64,000 nucleotides of DNA from Rhodoferax sp. (GTDB taxonomy: Bacteria > Pseudomonadota > Gammaproteobacteria > Burkholderiales > Burkholderiaceae_C). The notes below the pieces were generated by a model, which ran no database searches, was not told the DNA's origin, and saw only the letters and a program-made list of their open reading frames with translations. The position numbers and the translations under genes were made by a program. Position 1 is the stretch's first letter, and the number at the start of each line of letters is the position of its first letter. This document shows, piece after piece, positions 17,919-26,706 of this stretch. The DNA is taken from positions 114,488 to 178,487 of the forward strand of contig NZ_JAQURE010000001.1 in NCBI RefSeq assembly GCF_028715765.1, written 5' to 3'.

Positions 17919-19268
17919 TTAGGCCAATTCTTCCTTGCGGATGCGGGTAATGGGCTCCAGCACGCTGGGCAAAGCTTGCATGTGAACCAAGGCTGCGTTC
18001 ATCTTGGCCTCTTGGCAGTCGTGGGTCAGGATGATCACGTCGGTTTGTGCGACCTTGGCATCGGCAGACACTTCATCAGCTTCGCGCTGCAGCACGGCGT
18101 CGATGCTGATGCCTGACTCTGCCAAAATGCCGGTCACTTTGGCCAATACACCCGTTTCATCTGCCACGCGCAAGCGCAGGTAGTAGCTGGTGATGACCTC
18201 ACCCATCGGCAACACCGGCAGGTTGCTCATGGCGTTGGGCTGGAACGCCAGGTGCGGCACGCGGTGCGCGGCGTCTGCGGTGTGCAGCCGGGCAATGTCC
18301 ACCAGGTCGGCAATCACCGCGCTGGCGGTGGGCTCTGAGCCCGCGCCTTTGCCGTAATACAGCGTGGTACCGACGGCATCGCCCTGCACCACCACAGCGT
18401 TCATGGCGCCTTCCACATTGGCAATCAGGCGCTTGGCCGGGATCAGGCAGGGGTGCACACGCAACTCGATACCGTCTGACTCGCCCTTTGCCGCATCGCC
18501 TTGGCGACGCTTGGTGATGCCCAAAAGCTTGATGCGGTAGCCCAATTGCTCGGCGTATTTGATGTCGGCCGCGCCCAGCTTGGTGATGCCTTCCACATAA
18601 GCCTTGTCAAACTGCACCGGCACGCCGAAGGCAATGGCGCTCATCAGCGTGGCCTTGTGGGCGGCGTCTACACCTTCAATGTCAAAAGTGGGGTCGGCCT
18701 CGGCGTAGCCCAGGCGTTGGGCTTCTTTGAGCACCACGGCAAAGTCAAGCCCCTTGTCGCGCATTTCGCTCAGGATGAAGTTGGTGGTGCCGTTGATGAT
18801 GCCGGCAATCCACTGGATGCGGTTGGCCGTGAGACCCTCGCGCAGCGCCTTGATGATCGGGATGCCGCCAGCCACGGCGGCTTCAAACGCCACCATCACA
18901 CCTTTGGCCGAAGCGGCGGCAAAAATCTCGGTGCCGTGCACAGCCAGCAAGGCTTTGTTGGCGGTGACGACGTGTTTGCCGGCGGCAATGGCTTCTAAAA
19001 CCAGCGTTTTGGCAATGCCATAGCCGCCAATCAGCTCGATCACGATGTCAATGTCAGGGTTGGCGATCACGGCACGGGCATCAGCCACCACGGTCACGCC
19101 TGGACCCACCAATTCTTGGGCTCGCGCCACGTTCAGATCCGCCACCATGGTGATCTCAATGCCCCGGCCAGCACGGCGTTTGATTTCTTCCTGGTTGCGC
19201 TGTAGCACATTGAACGTGCCCGAGCCCACCACCCCAATGCCTAACAGGCCTACTTGTATAGGTTTCAT
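17919..19268 (-). CDS. hom: Homoserine dehydrogenase
   Basis: A 449-residue NAD(P)-dependent enzyme reducing aspartate semialdehyde to homoserine. Order: Rossmann domain (VGLLGIGVVGSGTF), catalytic domain (TANKALLAVHG, ANRIQWIAGIINGTTNFIL, GYAEADPTFDIEGVDAAHKA) and a C-terminal ACT domain (YYLRLRVADETGVLAKVTGILAE) for threonine feedback. I prefer the ATG at 19268 (MKPIQVGLLG), with a GGATGG element upstream, over the one at 19280. It lies downstream of alaA in the conserved alaA-hom-thrC order; vapBC follows. Confidence 0.96.
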   Translation of the reverse strand: MKPIQVGLLGIGVVGSGTFNVLQRNQEEIKRRAGRGIEITMVADLNVARAQELVGPGVTVVADARAVIANPDIDIVIELIGGYGIAKTLVLEAIAAGKHVVTANKALLAVHGTEIFAAASAKGVMVAFEAAVAGGIPIIKALREGLTANRIQWIAGIINGTTNFILSEMRDKGLDFAVVLKEAQRLGYAEADPTFDIEGVDAAHKATLMSAIAFGVPVQFDKAYVEGITKLGAADIKYAEQLGYRIKLLGITKRRQGDAAKGESDGIELRVHPCLIPAKRLIANVEGAMNAVVVQGDAVGTTLYYGKGAGSEPTASAVIADLVDIARLHTADAAHRVPHLAFQPNAMSNLPVLPMGEVITSYYLRLRVADETGVLAKVTGILAESGISIDAVLQREADEVSADAKVAQTDVIILTHDCQEAKMNAALVHMQALPSVLEPITRIRKEELA

Positions 19269-19290
19269 CAATCCATCCATTTTTATCAGT

Positions 19291-19340
19291 AAAAAAGGCC
19301 TCTAGCCCTTATGAAATAAGCGTGAAAAGCTATTGAAAAT
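19291..19340 (-). repeat. Dispersed palindromic repeat, copy 3
   Basis: GGCCTCTAGCCCTTATGAAA TAAGCGTGAAAAGCTATTG, the inverted form of the core, between hom and alaA. Confidence 0.75.
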
Positions 19341-19349
19341 GTAACAAAT

Positions 19350-20576
19350 TCAATTGCTGTGGCGCTTGCGGTAACTCTCCAAAAACTTGGCCACACGACC
19401 AATCGCTTCACGCAGATCGTCTTCATGCGGCAAAAACACAATGCGGAAATGGTCTGGCGCTGGCCAGTTGAAGCCCGTGCCCTGCACCAGCATGACCTTG
19501 GTTTCTTGCAACAATTCCAAAAAGAATTGTTGGTCGTCTTCTATGGGGTACAGGGTCGGGTCGAGTTTGGGGAACATGTACAGCGCGGCCACCGGTTTGA
19601 CGCAACTCACACCCGGAATGGCCGTGATCAGTTCATAAGCCAGGTCACGCTGGCGGCGCAGTCTGCCCCCTTCACACACCAGGTCGTTGATGCTTTGGTA
19701 GCCACCCAAAGCGGTCTGGATCGCGTATTGACCAGGGACGTTGGAACACAAGCGCATGTTGGACAACATGTTCAGGCCTTCGATGTAGTCCTTGGCAGGC
19801 TTTTTGTCGCCTGACACCACCATCCAGCCCGCACGGTAACCGCATGAGCGGTAGCTTTTTGAGAGCGAATTGAAAGTCAAGGTCAACACATCGTCGCTCA
19901 AAGAACCGATGGCGGTGTGTTTGGCGCCGTCGTACAGCACTTTGTCGTAGACCTCATCGGCAAAAATGACCAAGCCGTGTTCGCGCGCAATCTGCACCAG
20001 CGCTTGCAACAACTCATCAGAGTAAAGCGCGCCGGTCGGGTTGTTGGGGTTGATGACCACCAAGCCCTTGGTGCGGGGCGTGATTTTGCTACGCAAGTCG
20101 TTCAAATCAGGCATCCAGCCATTGGCTTCGTCGCACAAATAATGCACAGGTGAGCCGCCAGACAGGCTGGCTGCAGCCGTCCACAGCGGGTAGTCGGGGG
20201 AAGGAAGCAAAATCTCATCACCATCGTCAAGCAAGGCGTTGGTGGCCATCACGATCAATTCACTGGCGCCATTGCCTAGGTAGATGTCATCCAGCGTGAC
20301 ACCTTTGATGTTTTGCTTTTGGGTCTCGTGCATGACCGCTTTGCGCGCCGCAAAAATACCCTTGCTGTCCGAGTAACCGGCCGAATTGGGCAAGTTGCGG
20401 ATCATGTCCTGCTGAATTTCTTCAGGGGAATCGAAGCCGAACACCGCCAGGTTGCCAATGTTGAGCTTGATGATCTTGTGACCATCTTCTTCCATCTGGC
20501 GCGCCGCGTCCATGATGGGGCCGCGGATGTCGTAACAGACGTTGGCCAGTTTGGCTGATTTGCGTATGGTTTTCAA
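19350..20576 (-). CDS. alaA: AlaA-like PLP-dependent alanine aminotransferase
   Basis: A class I aminotransferase (408 residues) with family features KLNIGNLAVFGFD, GNGASELIVMATNALLDDGDEILLPSPDYPLW, INPNNPTGALYS, IFADEVYDKVLYD and the PLP lysine segment FNSLSKSYRSCGYRAGW; it probably makes alanine from glutamate and pyruvate. I choose the TTG at 20576 (product begins KTIRKSAKLANVCYDIRGP as in AlaA) because GGAGGG lies four bases upstream. The in-frame ATG at 20591 would place that Shine-Dalgarno inside the gene. It is first of the alaA-hom-thrC group. Confidence 0.9.
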   Translation of the reverse strand: MKTIRKSAKLANVCYDIRGPIMDAARQMEEDGHKIIKLNIGNLAVFGFDSPEEIQQDMIRNLPNSAGYSDSKGIFAARKAVMHETQKQNIKGVTLDDIYLGNGASELIVMATNALLDDGDEILLPSPDYPLWTAAASLSGGSPVHYLCDEANGWMPDLNDLRSKITPRTKGLVVINPNNPTGALYSDELLQALVQIAREHGLVIFADEVYDKVLYDGAKHTAIGSLSDDVLTLTFNSLSKSYRSCGYRAGWMVVSGDKKPAKDYIEGLNMLSNMRLCSNVPGQYAIQTALGGYQSINDLVCEGGRLRRQRDLAYELITAIPGVSCVKPVAALYMFPKLDPTLYPIEDDQQFFLELLQETKVMLVQGTGFNWPAPDHFRIVFLPHEDDLREAIGRVAKFLESYRKRHSN

Positions 20577-20689
20577 TGTCCCTCCGGGCATGGCTGCTAA
20601 ATAGCGAAACCTATAATTTAAACACAAGTGATGCGGCATTTTTTTGCTGCTGTGTTCGGTTCGTCAAGGCTTGTTATTAGCCTACATCC

Positions 20690-21061
20690 ATGAAATTCCA
20701 TCCCGACCCTGTCTCAGCTCAATCCATTCAATCCTACGGTGCAAACTGGGTTCAATTCGGTGATACGCGCTTTGACCACAGCGTGGTTATTGCCTCCAAC
20801 GGTGAGCGATTTGATTGGAACTGTTGTCGATTTGAAGATTTAACGCCGGCACATTTTGAACAGTTGGCAGCTTTGCAAACCGAACTGGTCATTTTTGGAA
20901 GCGGCGCACGACTGCGGTTTCCTGCTGCCAGCCTGCTTCAGTCATTGATTGGTCAACAAATTGGTATTGAAACCATGGACACCCAGGCCGCCTGTCGAAC
21001 TTATAACGTACTTGCGAGCGAAGGCCGACATGTGGCAGTGGCTTTGCTGCTGGAAAATTGA
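20690..21061 (+). CDS. Mth938-like domain protein (DUF498/NDUFAF3 type)
   Basis: A 123-residue single-domain protein: MKFHPDPVSAQSIQSYG at the start, then DLTPAHFEQLAALQTELVIFGSGARLRFP and a C-terminal MDTQAACRTYNVLASEGRHVAVALLL. This matches the Mth938/NDUFAF3-like fold family, whose human member is a complex I assembly factor; the bacterial role is unestablished. It is divergent from alaA and upstream of bcp, an arrangement I recall as conserved in Burkholderiales. Confidence 0.75.
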   Translation: MKFHPDPVSAQSIQSYGANWVQFGDTRFDHSVVIASNGERFDWNCCRFEDLTPAHFEQLAALQTELVIFGSGARLRFPAASLLQSLIGQQIGIETMDTQAACRTYNVLASEGRHVAVALLLEN

Positions 21062-21229
21062 ATTTTTTGAATGGTGTGCGAGCGTTGAAATTGGCTCAGT
21101 TCGTCTCAAGATTGAAAATCAAATCAGAGTAAAATCCAAAGCTTGCAGTCGAGGGCGCACAAGCGCACATGAGGATAGTGTCCACGACTTGAGTGTATGA
21201 CGCATCCAGTCACAAGAGATTGAAGAAAT

Positions 21230-21715
21230 ATGGCGATAGTTATCAATAAACCCCTTCCGGAATTTGAGTCTAATGCCACAGGGGGTATTCGGGTTACCAA
21301 CACCTCGCACTTAGGCCAAGTCATCATCTTGTATTTTTACCCTAAAGACAATACACCGGGTTGTACCACCGAAGCCATGCAGTTTCGCGACAAGTACAAA
21401 GATTTTGCGAAAGCTGGTGCAGCTGTGTTTGGTGTGTCGCGCGACAACATGAAGTCGCACGAAGAATTCAAATCAAAACTTGAATTGCCGTTTGAATTGA
21501 TTGCCGACACTGAAGAAAAGATGTGCCACATGTTTGGTGTTGTCAAAAACAAGATCATGTACGGGAAAAAAGTCAAAGGTATTGAGCGCAGCACCTTCCT
21601 CATTGGTGCAGACGGCAATTTAAAAGAAGAATGGCGAGGCTTGAAGGTGCCAGGACACGTGGAAGAAGTTCTGGCTGCGGTCAAAGCACTCAAAAAAACA
21701 CCCGTGTTGGCTTGA
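21230..21715 (+). CDS. bcp: Thioredoxin-dependent peroxiredoxin, Bcp/PrxQ type
   Basis: A 161-residue peroxiredoxin reducing hydroperoxides: FYPKDNTPGCTTEAMQFRD with peroxidatic Cys45. E. coli Bcp has a resolving Cys at position 50; here that position is Met50. A further cysteine sits at position 99 (EKMCHMFGV). It may therefore resolve through Cys99 or behave as a 1-Cys enzyme. Start ATG 21230 is followed by the normal AIVINKPLPEF. A terminator follows 100 bases after the stop. Confidence 0.93.
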   Translation: MAIVINKPLPEFESNATGGIRVTNTSHLGQVIILYFYPKDNTPGCTTEAMQFRDKYKDFAKAGAAVFGVSRDNMKSHEEFKSKLELPFELIADTEEKMCHMFGVVKNKIMYGKKVKGIERSTFLIGADGNLKEEWRGLKVPGHVEEVLAAVKALKKTPVLA

Positions 21716-21814
21716 GTCGGTTCGTTTGATTGTTGTTCGTTGTCAGATTTATATTCACACAACTGTCACAAAGGTTCCTGCATAATTAATTTATGTTGTT
21801 TTTCAAATTCAATC

Positions 21815-21852
21815 AAAGCCGCCTTGGTGACATGGCGGCTTTTTTGTTTTTA
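21815..21852 (+). terminator. Rho-independent terminator after bcp
   Basis: AAGCCGCC (21816-21823), a 10-base loop, GGCGGCTT (21834-21841) and a T-rich run. It sits 36 bases before the PhoH gene, so that gene either has its own short promoter or is read through this hairpin. Confidence 0.75.
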
Positions 21853-21887
21853 AATTTCTGATTCTCCCCTTTTTGCGAGCACTCCTT

Positions 21888-23507
21888 ATGCCTTTGCCAA
21901 CTGCCCCCACCAAACGCGCCGCCTTGCTGTCAATGAAAGAATACGACGTACCTGCCCGGCCCAAAAGCAAGACGCAATCGCCCAAGGTGGCCGTACCTGC
22001 GGTGGCTGATGCCAAGCCAGCACCTGAAACAGTCAACCCACAGCCGCCGATTCAGCGCCCCGAGCCAGCCAAACAGGGTAAAGCAGCAGCGAAGCGCGCT
22101 CGCCCCTTAAAGCAGACAGGTCTTACCAAGCTGTTTGTGCTTGACACCAATGTGTTACTGCACGACCCCACTTGTTTGTTCCGGTTTGAAGAGCACGATG
22201 TGTTCTTGCCCATGATCGTGCTTGAAGAGCTGGATGCCCATAAAAAAGGCATGACCGAAGTGGCGCGCAATGGTCGCCAAACCAGTCGAACGCTGGACGC
22301 ATTGGCAGGACAGCTTTCTTCAGACATCAGCCAAGGTTTACCGCTGAACACCACTGGTCACGTAGAAGCGGGCGGCAAACTCTTTTTTCAAACGCAGCTG
22401 CTTCACTATGCTCTGCCCGACAGTCTTCCTCAAGGCAAGGCAGACAATCAAATTTTGGGGGTGGTGGAAGCGCTCAAGCAACAATGCGCGCCACGTGAAG
22501 TGGTTCTGGTTTCCAAAGACATCAACATGCGCGTCAAAGCGCGTGCATTGGGTCTGAGCTCGGAGGATTACCAAAATGACAAAACGCTTGAAGATGGTGA
22601 TTTGCTCTACAGCGGCGCTTACGCATTGCCCGCTGACTTTTGGGGCACACACGGCAAAGCGGTTGAGAGTTGGCAACAGGGTGCGCAAACTTTTTACCGC
22701 GTCACCGGCCCTGTGGTGCCCAAGCTGTTGATCAACCAATTCGTTTATTTTGAAGCACCTGGCGAACCCAGCATGTATGCCAAAGTGATCGAAATTCGCA
22801 ATAAAACAGCGGTGTTCAAAACCCTGCGTGACTTTACACATTTGAAAAATGCCATCTGGGGCATCACTACACGCAATCGCGAACAAAATTTCGCCATGAA
22901 TTTATTGATGGATCCCGAGGTGGACTTTGTCACCCTCACAGGAACCGCCGGAACAGGTAAAACCTTGATGGCCTTGGCTTCTGGCTTGACACAGGTGCTG
23001 GATGAACGACGCTATACCGAAATCATTGTGACCCGCGCCACGGTCAGTGTGGGTGAAGACATTGGTTTTTTACCCGGCACCGAAGAAGAAAAGATGGGGC
23101 CTTGGATGGGCGCGCTGGATGACAACCTTGAAGTGCTTGGTAAAACCGACACCGCCGCAGGTGAATGGGGACGTGCCGCCACCAATGAGCTTATTCGCAG
23201 CCGCATCAAAATCAAAAGCATGAATTTCATGCGGGGTCGCACATTTTTAAACAAGTACGTGATCATTGACGAAGCGCAAAATTTGACCCCAAAACAAATG
23301 AAAACTTTGATCACCCGTGCAGGGCCTGGCACCAAAATCATTTGCATGGGCAACATCGCCCAGATTGACACCCCCTACCTGACGGAAGGCTCATCAGGCT
23401 TAACTTACGCAGTGGACAAATTCAAAGGTTGGCCACACAGTGGTCACATCACGCTGGCACGTGGTGAACGCTCACGTTTGGCTGATTTCGCCAGTGAAAT
23501 TTTATAA
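21888..23507 (+). CDS. PIN-domain/PhoH-family ATPase
   Basis: A 539-residue fusion: a basic, Pro/Ala-rich N-terminal ~80 residues, a PIN nuclease domain (LFVLDTNVLLHDPTCLFRFEEHDVF, VLEELDAHKKGM), then a PhoH P-loop ATPase with Walker A GTAGTGKTLMALA near residue 352 and Walker B YVIIDEAQNLTPKQM. This is the PhoH2/YlaK-type layout, thought to be an RNA helicase-nuclease. Start ATG 21888 is preferred over a TTG five codons upstream. It is not the short PhoH/YbeZ type. It ends next to a dispersed repeat and converges on dnaB. Confidence 0.9.
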   Translation: MPLPTAPTKRAALLSMKEYDVPARPKSKTQSPKVAVPAVADAKPAPETVNPQPPIQRPEPAKQGKAAAKRARPLKQTGLTKLFVLDTNVLLHDPTCLFRFEEHDVFLPMIVLEELDAHKKGMTEVARNGRQTSRTLDALAGQLSSDISQGLPLNTTGHVEAGGKLFFQTQLLHYALPDSLPQGKADNQILGVVEALKQQCAPREVVLVSKDINMRVKARALGLSSEDYQNDKTLEDGDLLYSGAYALPADFWGTHGKAVESWQQGAQTFYRVTGPVVPKLLINQFVYFEAPGEPSMYAKVIEIRNKTAVFKTLRDFTHLKNAIWGITTRNREQNFAMNLLMDPEVDFVTLTGTAGTGKTLMALASGLTQVLDERRYTEIIVTRATVSVGEDIGFLPGTEEEKMGPWMGALDDNLEVLGKTDTAAGEWGRAATNELIRSRIKIKSMNFMRGRTFLNKYVIIDEAQNLTPKQMKTLITRAGPGTKIICMGNIAQIDTPYLTEGSSGLTYAVDKFKGWPHSGHITLARGERSRLADFASEIL

Positions 23508-23521
23508 AAAGATTTGCTGCA

Positions 23522-23575
23522 AATTAAATAGCTGCTTGCGCTTATTTTTAATGGTCTACAGCCTATTTTTTAAAA
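23522..23575 (+). repeat. Dispersed palindromic repeat, copy 4
   Basis: AATTAAATAGCTGCTTGCGC TTATTTTTAATGGTCTACAGC: left half close to the core, right half diverged. It sits between the convergent phoH-like and dnaB genes and reaches the dnaB stop. Confidence 0.65.
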
Positions 23576-24979
23576 ATCACCAGATGTGCCTGAGGCCAAA
23601 GATTCGAATTTCGTGATCTTGTTCAAGAACGCCAATTTGACCACGCCAGTAGGACCGTTACGCTGTTTGGCAATGATGACTTCGGCCACACCAGGCTCTT
23701 TGCACGCGTCTTTGGTGTAGTACTCGTCACGGTAAATGAACATGATGATGTCAGCATCTTGCTCAATGGCACCTGATTCACGCAAGTCACTCATCATGGG
23801 ACGTTTGTCTGGCCGCTGCTCCACACTGCGGTTTAGCTGGGACAGGGCAATCACAGGGCATTTAAGCTCTTTGGCCAGCATCTTCAAGCCACGGGAAATT
23901 TCACCCAATTCGGTGGCACGATTTTCACCATCGCTGCCGTTTGAGCCACTCATCAGCTGCAAATAGTCGACAACAATCAAACCCAGCTGACCACATTGAC
24001 GTGAAAGTCTGCGGGCATTGGCACGCAGTTCGCTCGACGTCAACCCAGCTGTTTCGTCAATGTGCAAGGAAATGGTACGGAGTTTTTCAATTGCTTCTGA
24101 CAACCTGGGCCACTCGTCATCCGTCAGTTTACCGGTACGTAAATGGCCTTGGTCAATGCGTCCAATCGAGCCGACAATACGCACCGCCAACTGCGCAGCC
24201 CCCATTTCCATAGAAAACACCGCTACGGGTAAACCTTCGTTTAAAGCCACGTGCTCGGCAATGTTGATCGCAAGCGCAGTTTTTCCCATGGAGGGTCGTG
24301 CCGCCAAAACCACCAAATCTCCCCCCTGCAACCCAGCGGTCATTCGGTCAAGATCATAAAACCCAGTGGGTACACCCGTGACGTCATTGGGGTTGTCGGC
24401 CATTTCCTGCACCCGATCAAGCAACTCCACCACCAGCTTGTCCATGGTCTGAAAGCCTTGCTTGGTGCGGTTACCTTCTTCCCCAATATTGAAAATCTTT
24501 TGCTCGGCTTCATCCAAAATGGCAGCGACTGGACGACCTTTCGGATTGAAGGCGTTGGCTGAAATTTCCTCGCTGGTAGAAACCAGTTTTCTCAGAATTG
24601 ATCGCTCACGAACAATTTCGGCGTAGCGTCTGATGTTTCCTGCACTGGGAACGTATTGCGCAAGTGCGTTCAAGTAACCCAAGCCGCCCATTTCCTCTGC
24701 CTTGCCCGAGCTTTGCAATTGCTCAAACACCGTGATCACGTCGGCCGGCTTAGACGCATTGATCAGCTGACTCATGGCTGCAAACACGGCACGGTGTTCG
24801 TAGCGATAAAAATCGAGTTCAGTCAGTACATCACTGACACGATCCCATGCGGCGTTGTCAAGCAACAACCCGCCCAGCACACTCGATTCAGCTTCAATCG
24901 AGTGCGGTGGAATACGCAGCTGAGCCACTTGACGATCTGTTCCAAAATCATCTGAAAGGTTTGAGAGAACTGCGGACAT
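23570..24979 (-). CDS. dnaB: Replicative DNA helicase DnaB
   Basis: A 469-residue hexameric helicase that unwinds the replication fork. N-domain (PPHSIEAESSVLGGLLLDNAAWDRVSDVL), linker, then a RecA-like domain with Walker A ARPSMGKTALAINIAEH, Walker B LIVVDYLQLMSG and DLRESGAIEQDADIIMFIYRDE. Normal length, with no intein at the usual P-loop insertion site. It lies downstream of the rpsF-priB-rpsR-rplI operon on the same strand, separated from rplI by a terminator. Confidence 0.97.
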   Translation of the reverse strand: MSAVLSNLSDDFGTDRQVAQLRIPPHSIEAESSVLGGLLLDNAAWDRVSDVLTELDFYRYEHRAVFAAMSQLINASKPADVITVFEQLQSSGKAEEMGGLGYLNALAQYVPSAGNIRRYAEIVRERSILRKLVSTSEEISANAFNPKGRPVAAILDEAEQKIFNIGEEGNRTKQGFQTMDKLVVELLDRVQEMADNPNDVTGVPTGFYDLDRMTAGLQGGDLVVLAARPSMGKTALAINIAEHVALNEGLPVAVFSMEMGAAQLAVRIVGSIGRIDQGHLRTGKLTDDEWPRLSEAIEKLRTISLHIDETAGLTSSELRANARRLSRQCGQLGLIVVDYLQLMSGSNGSDGENRATELGEISRGLKMLAKELKCPVIALSQLNRSVEQRPDKRPMMSDLRESGAIEQDADIIMFIYRDEYYTKDACKEPGVAEVIIAKQRNGPTGVVKLAFLNKITKFESLASGTSGDF

Positions 24980-25092
24980 GTCTACTTCCTTTGCAATACA
25001 ACTACTACGTAATGCCGATCAAAGAGCTGCTACGTCAAAATTGAGATTGAGGCAGCCATACTTTCAAACCCAAAGTGAAAAATGGTGAGCTT

Positions 25093-25129
25093 AAAAAAAC
25101 AAAAGCCGCCATGGCTTTCGCCTGGCGGC
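25093..25129 (-). terminator. Rho-independent terminator after rplI
   Basis: On the minus strand GCCGCCA, an 11-base loop, TGGCGGC, then TTTTGTTTTTTT. It lies 20 bases after the rplI stop and separates the ribosomal operon from dnaB. Confidence 0.85.
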
Positions 25130-25149
25130 CTCAACTTTACAGAAAATGA

Positions 25150-25602
25150 TTAAGCTGTTTCGCCGTACACAGATACAGTGATTTCAACCACAACATCTGT
25201 ATGCAAGGCAACGCTCACGTTGCTGTCACCGACCACCTTGATGGGGCCTGTAGGCATGCGAACTTGCGCTTTAGCCACGGCAAAGCCAGATTTGGTGAGT
25301 TCTTCAGCGATGTCAGCATTGGTGACAGAGCCAAATAAACGGCCATCCACACCCGCTTTTTGGGTCAGCTTGCAAGTTGAACCAGCCAACTTTTCACCCA
25401 GCGCTTGACACTCGGCCAATTTGGCTGCAGCAGCTTTCTCAAGTTCGGCACGACGTGCTTCAAACTCTTGCTTGGCTGCAGCAGTAGCACGGCGAGCGCG
25501 TCCAGAAGGTATTAAAAAATTGCGAGCGTAACCGTCTTTCACACGAACGATTTCACCGAGATTGCCAAGGTTAACCACCTTGTCGAGCAGAATAATTTGC
25601 AT
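25150..25602 (-). CDS. rplI: 50S ribosomal protein bL9
   Basis: A 150-residue protein: [36 protein letters not shown] is the conserved RNA-binding N-domain, followed by a long connecting helix rich in Ala/Glu/Lys and a C-domain ([21 protein letters not shown]). Last gene of the rpsF operon; ATG 25602, 11 bases after rpsR. Confidence 0.98.
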   Translation of the reverse strand: MQIILLDKVVNLGNLGEIVRVKDGYARNFLIPSGRARRATAAAKQEFEARRAELEKAAAAKLAECQALGEKLAGSTCKLTQKAGVDGRLFGSVTNADIAEELTKSGFAVAKAQVRMPTGPIKVVGDSNVSVALHTDVVVEITVSVYGETA

Positions 25603-25613
25603 GATGGTTTTCC

Positions 25614-25898
25614 TTAGATCTTGTGCTGATCGCTGTAAGGCAGCATGGCTAAAAAGCGGGCACGCTTGATAGCGGTATTGAGTTGACGTTGAAAAATGGC
25701 ACGGGTACCGGTCAGGCGTGCTGGAATAATTTTGCCGTTTTCGGCAATAAAGTCACGCAAGGTATCGATGTCTTTGTAGTCAATCTCTTCAACACCAGTC
25801 ACGGTGAAGCGGCAAAAGCGCTTGCGCTTGAAGAGTAAATTTTGTGCTGGGCGCTTTGGGCGCTTGTCTTTGTTATTGAAACGTTTTGGTCCTGCCAT
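25614..25898 (-). CDS. rpsR: 30S ribosomal protein bS18
   Basis: A 94-residue basic protein with the bS18 core [38 protein letters not shown], which pairs with bS6 on the 30S platform. The family cysteine is present (RFCRF). AAGGAGTCC precedes the ATG. It lies between priB and rplI. Confidence 0.98.
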   Translation of the reverse strand: MAGPKRFNNKDKRPKRPAQNLLFKRKRFCRFTVTGVEEIDYKDIDTLRDFIAENGKIIPARLTGTRAIFQRQLNTAIKRARFLAMLPYSDQHKI

Positions 25899-25927
25899 GA
25901 TGGACTCCTTAAATATGGGGAAAAGCT

Positions 25928-26227
25928 TTAATCTTTAACGAATGTATGAATGTGAAACACAATTTGCTTGGTATTGCGCGGTGTTGACAAAAACCCATGA
26001 AATACCCACTGACTGCCAATGTCTTGCTTGGCCAAACTTTCAGCCACAGCCCCTAAAGACACTGACTTGAGCAACGCTTTGACTTGTCTTACTTTGCCCG
26101 CTTCGGTTATTTCAGAAGCGTGTTCAAGTTTGAAATTCAGAGCAGGTACGCCAGAAGGCGTGTACCGAAGAGATTCAATCTCAACAATACTCGCAGTCAG
26201 CACCAATTGATTGACTTTCGCATTCAC
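25928..26227 (-). CDS. priB: Primosomal replication protein N (PriB)
   Basis: A 99-residue single-stranded-DNA-binding OB-fold protein ([34 protein letters not shown]...) that works with PriA in replication restart. Its place between rpsF and rpsR is the standard position in beta- and gammaproteobacteria. It starts 21 bases after the rpsF stop. Confidence 0.92.
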   Translation of the reverse strand: MNAKVNQLVLTASIVEIESLRYTPSGVPALNFKLEHASEITEAGKVRQVKALLKSVSLGAVAESLAKQDIGSQWVFHGFLSTPRNTKQIVFHIHTFVKD

Positions 26228-26248
26228 CTCAAACTGATGTCAACGGCA

Positions 26249-26614
26249 TCAAGCTTGGTATTCTGCCTGCTGCGTTTTGCGTGCATCTTCACGTTCAACC
26301 GTCTTCATCATTGAAGATGGGCCGGTTTCAGCTTTTTTCTTCAGCACTGTCAAGTGACGGAGAACAGCATCATTGAACTTGAAGGCATGCTCTAGTTCAG
26401 CCATCACAGCTTGATTTGCCTCGATATTGACACACAAATAATGAGCTTTGGCCAGCTTATTGATCATGTACACCAACTGGCGACGACCCCAGTCTTCAAC
26501 GCGGTGCACCTTGCCGCCACCAGCAACAATCATGCCTTTGTAGCGCTCCAGCATGGCTGGGACTTGTTCGCTCTGATCCGGATGGATCATGAGAATGATT
26601 TCATAATGACGCAT
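26249..26614 (-). CDS. rpsF: 30S ribosomal protein bS6
   Basis: A 121-residue protein starting [26 protein letters not shown], with [24 protein letters not shown] and a basic tail. ATG 26614 is preceded by AGAAGGAG; a longer in-frame start at 26656 would sit in the leader. First gene of rpsF-priB-rpsR-rplI. Confidence 0.97.
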   Translation of the reverse strand: MRHYEIILMIHPDQSEQVPAMLERYKGMIVAGGGKVHRVEDWGRRQLVYMINKLAKAHYLCVNIEANQAVMAELEHAFKFNDAVLRHLTVLKKKAETGPSSMMKTVEREDARKTQQAEYQA

Positions 26615-26653
26615 TGAAACTCCTTCTGGATAAACCTCTATGAGGCGAAAAAT

Positions 26654-26701
26654 CACCCCCAGCGTCTCTTTGGGGTGTGATAAGGTAAGCCCTCAATTAT
26701 A
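26654..26701 (-). promoter_or_regulatory. rpsF -10 box and leader hairpin
   Basis: A perfect TATAAT on the minus strand (26696-26701), with only a weak -35 match inside the symporter 3' end, is followed by a leader containing a C/G-rich hairpin (CACCCC at 26672-26677 paired with GGGGGTG at 26654-26660). A leader structure here would fit the known autoregulation of rpsF operons by the S6:S18 complex, but I did not recognise the full consensus. Confidence 0.4.
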
Positions 26702-26706
26702 GACTG

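Noticed and set aside
21754..21790. Possible Pho box upstream of the PhoH-family gene (CTGTCAC near 21760)
   Set aside because: Only one half-site is present, the second repeat is missing at the required 4-base spacing, and a terminator separates it from the gene; the gene is also not the PhoB-regulated short PhoH type.
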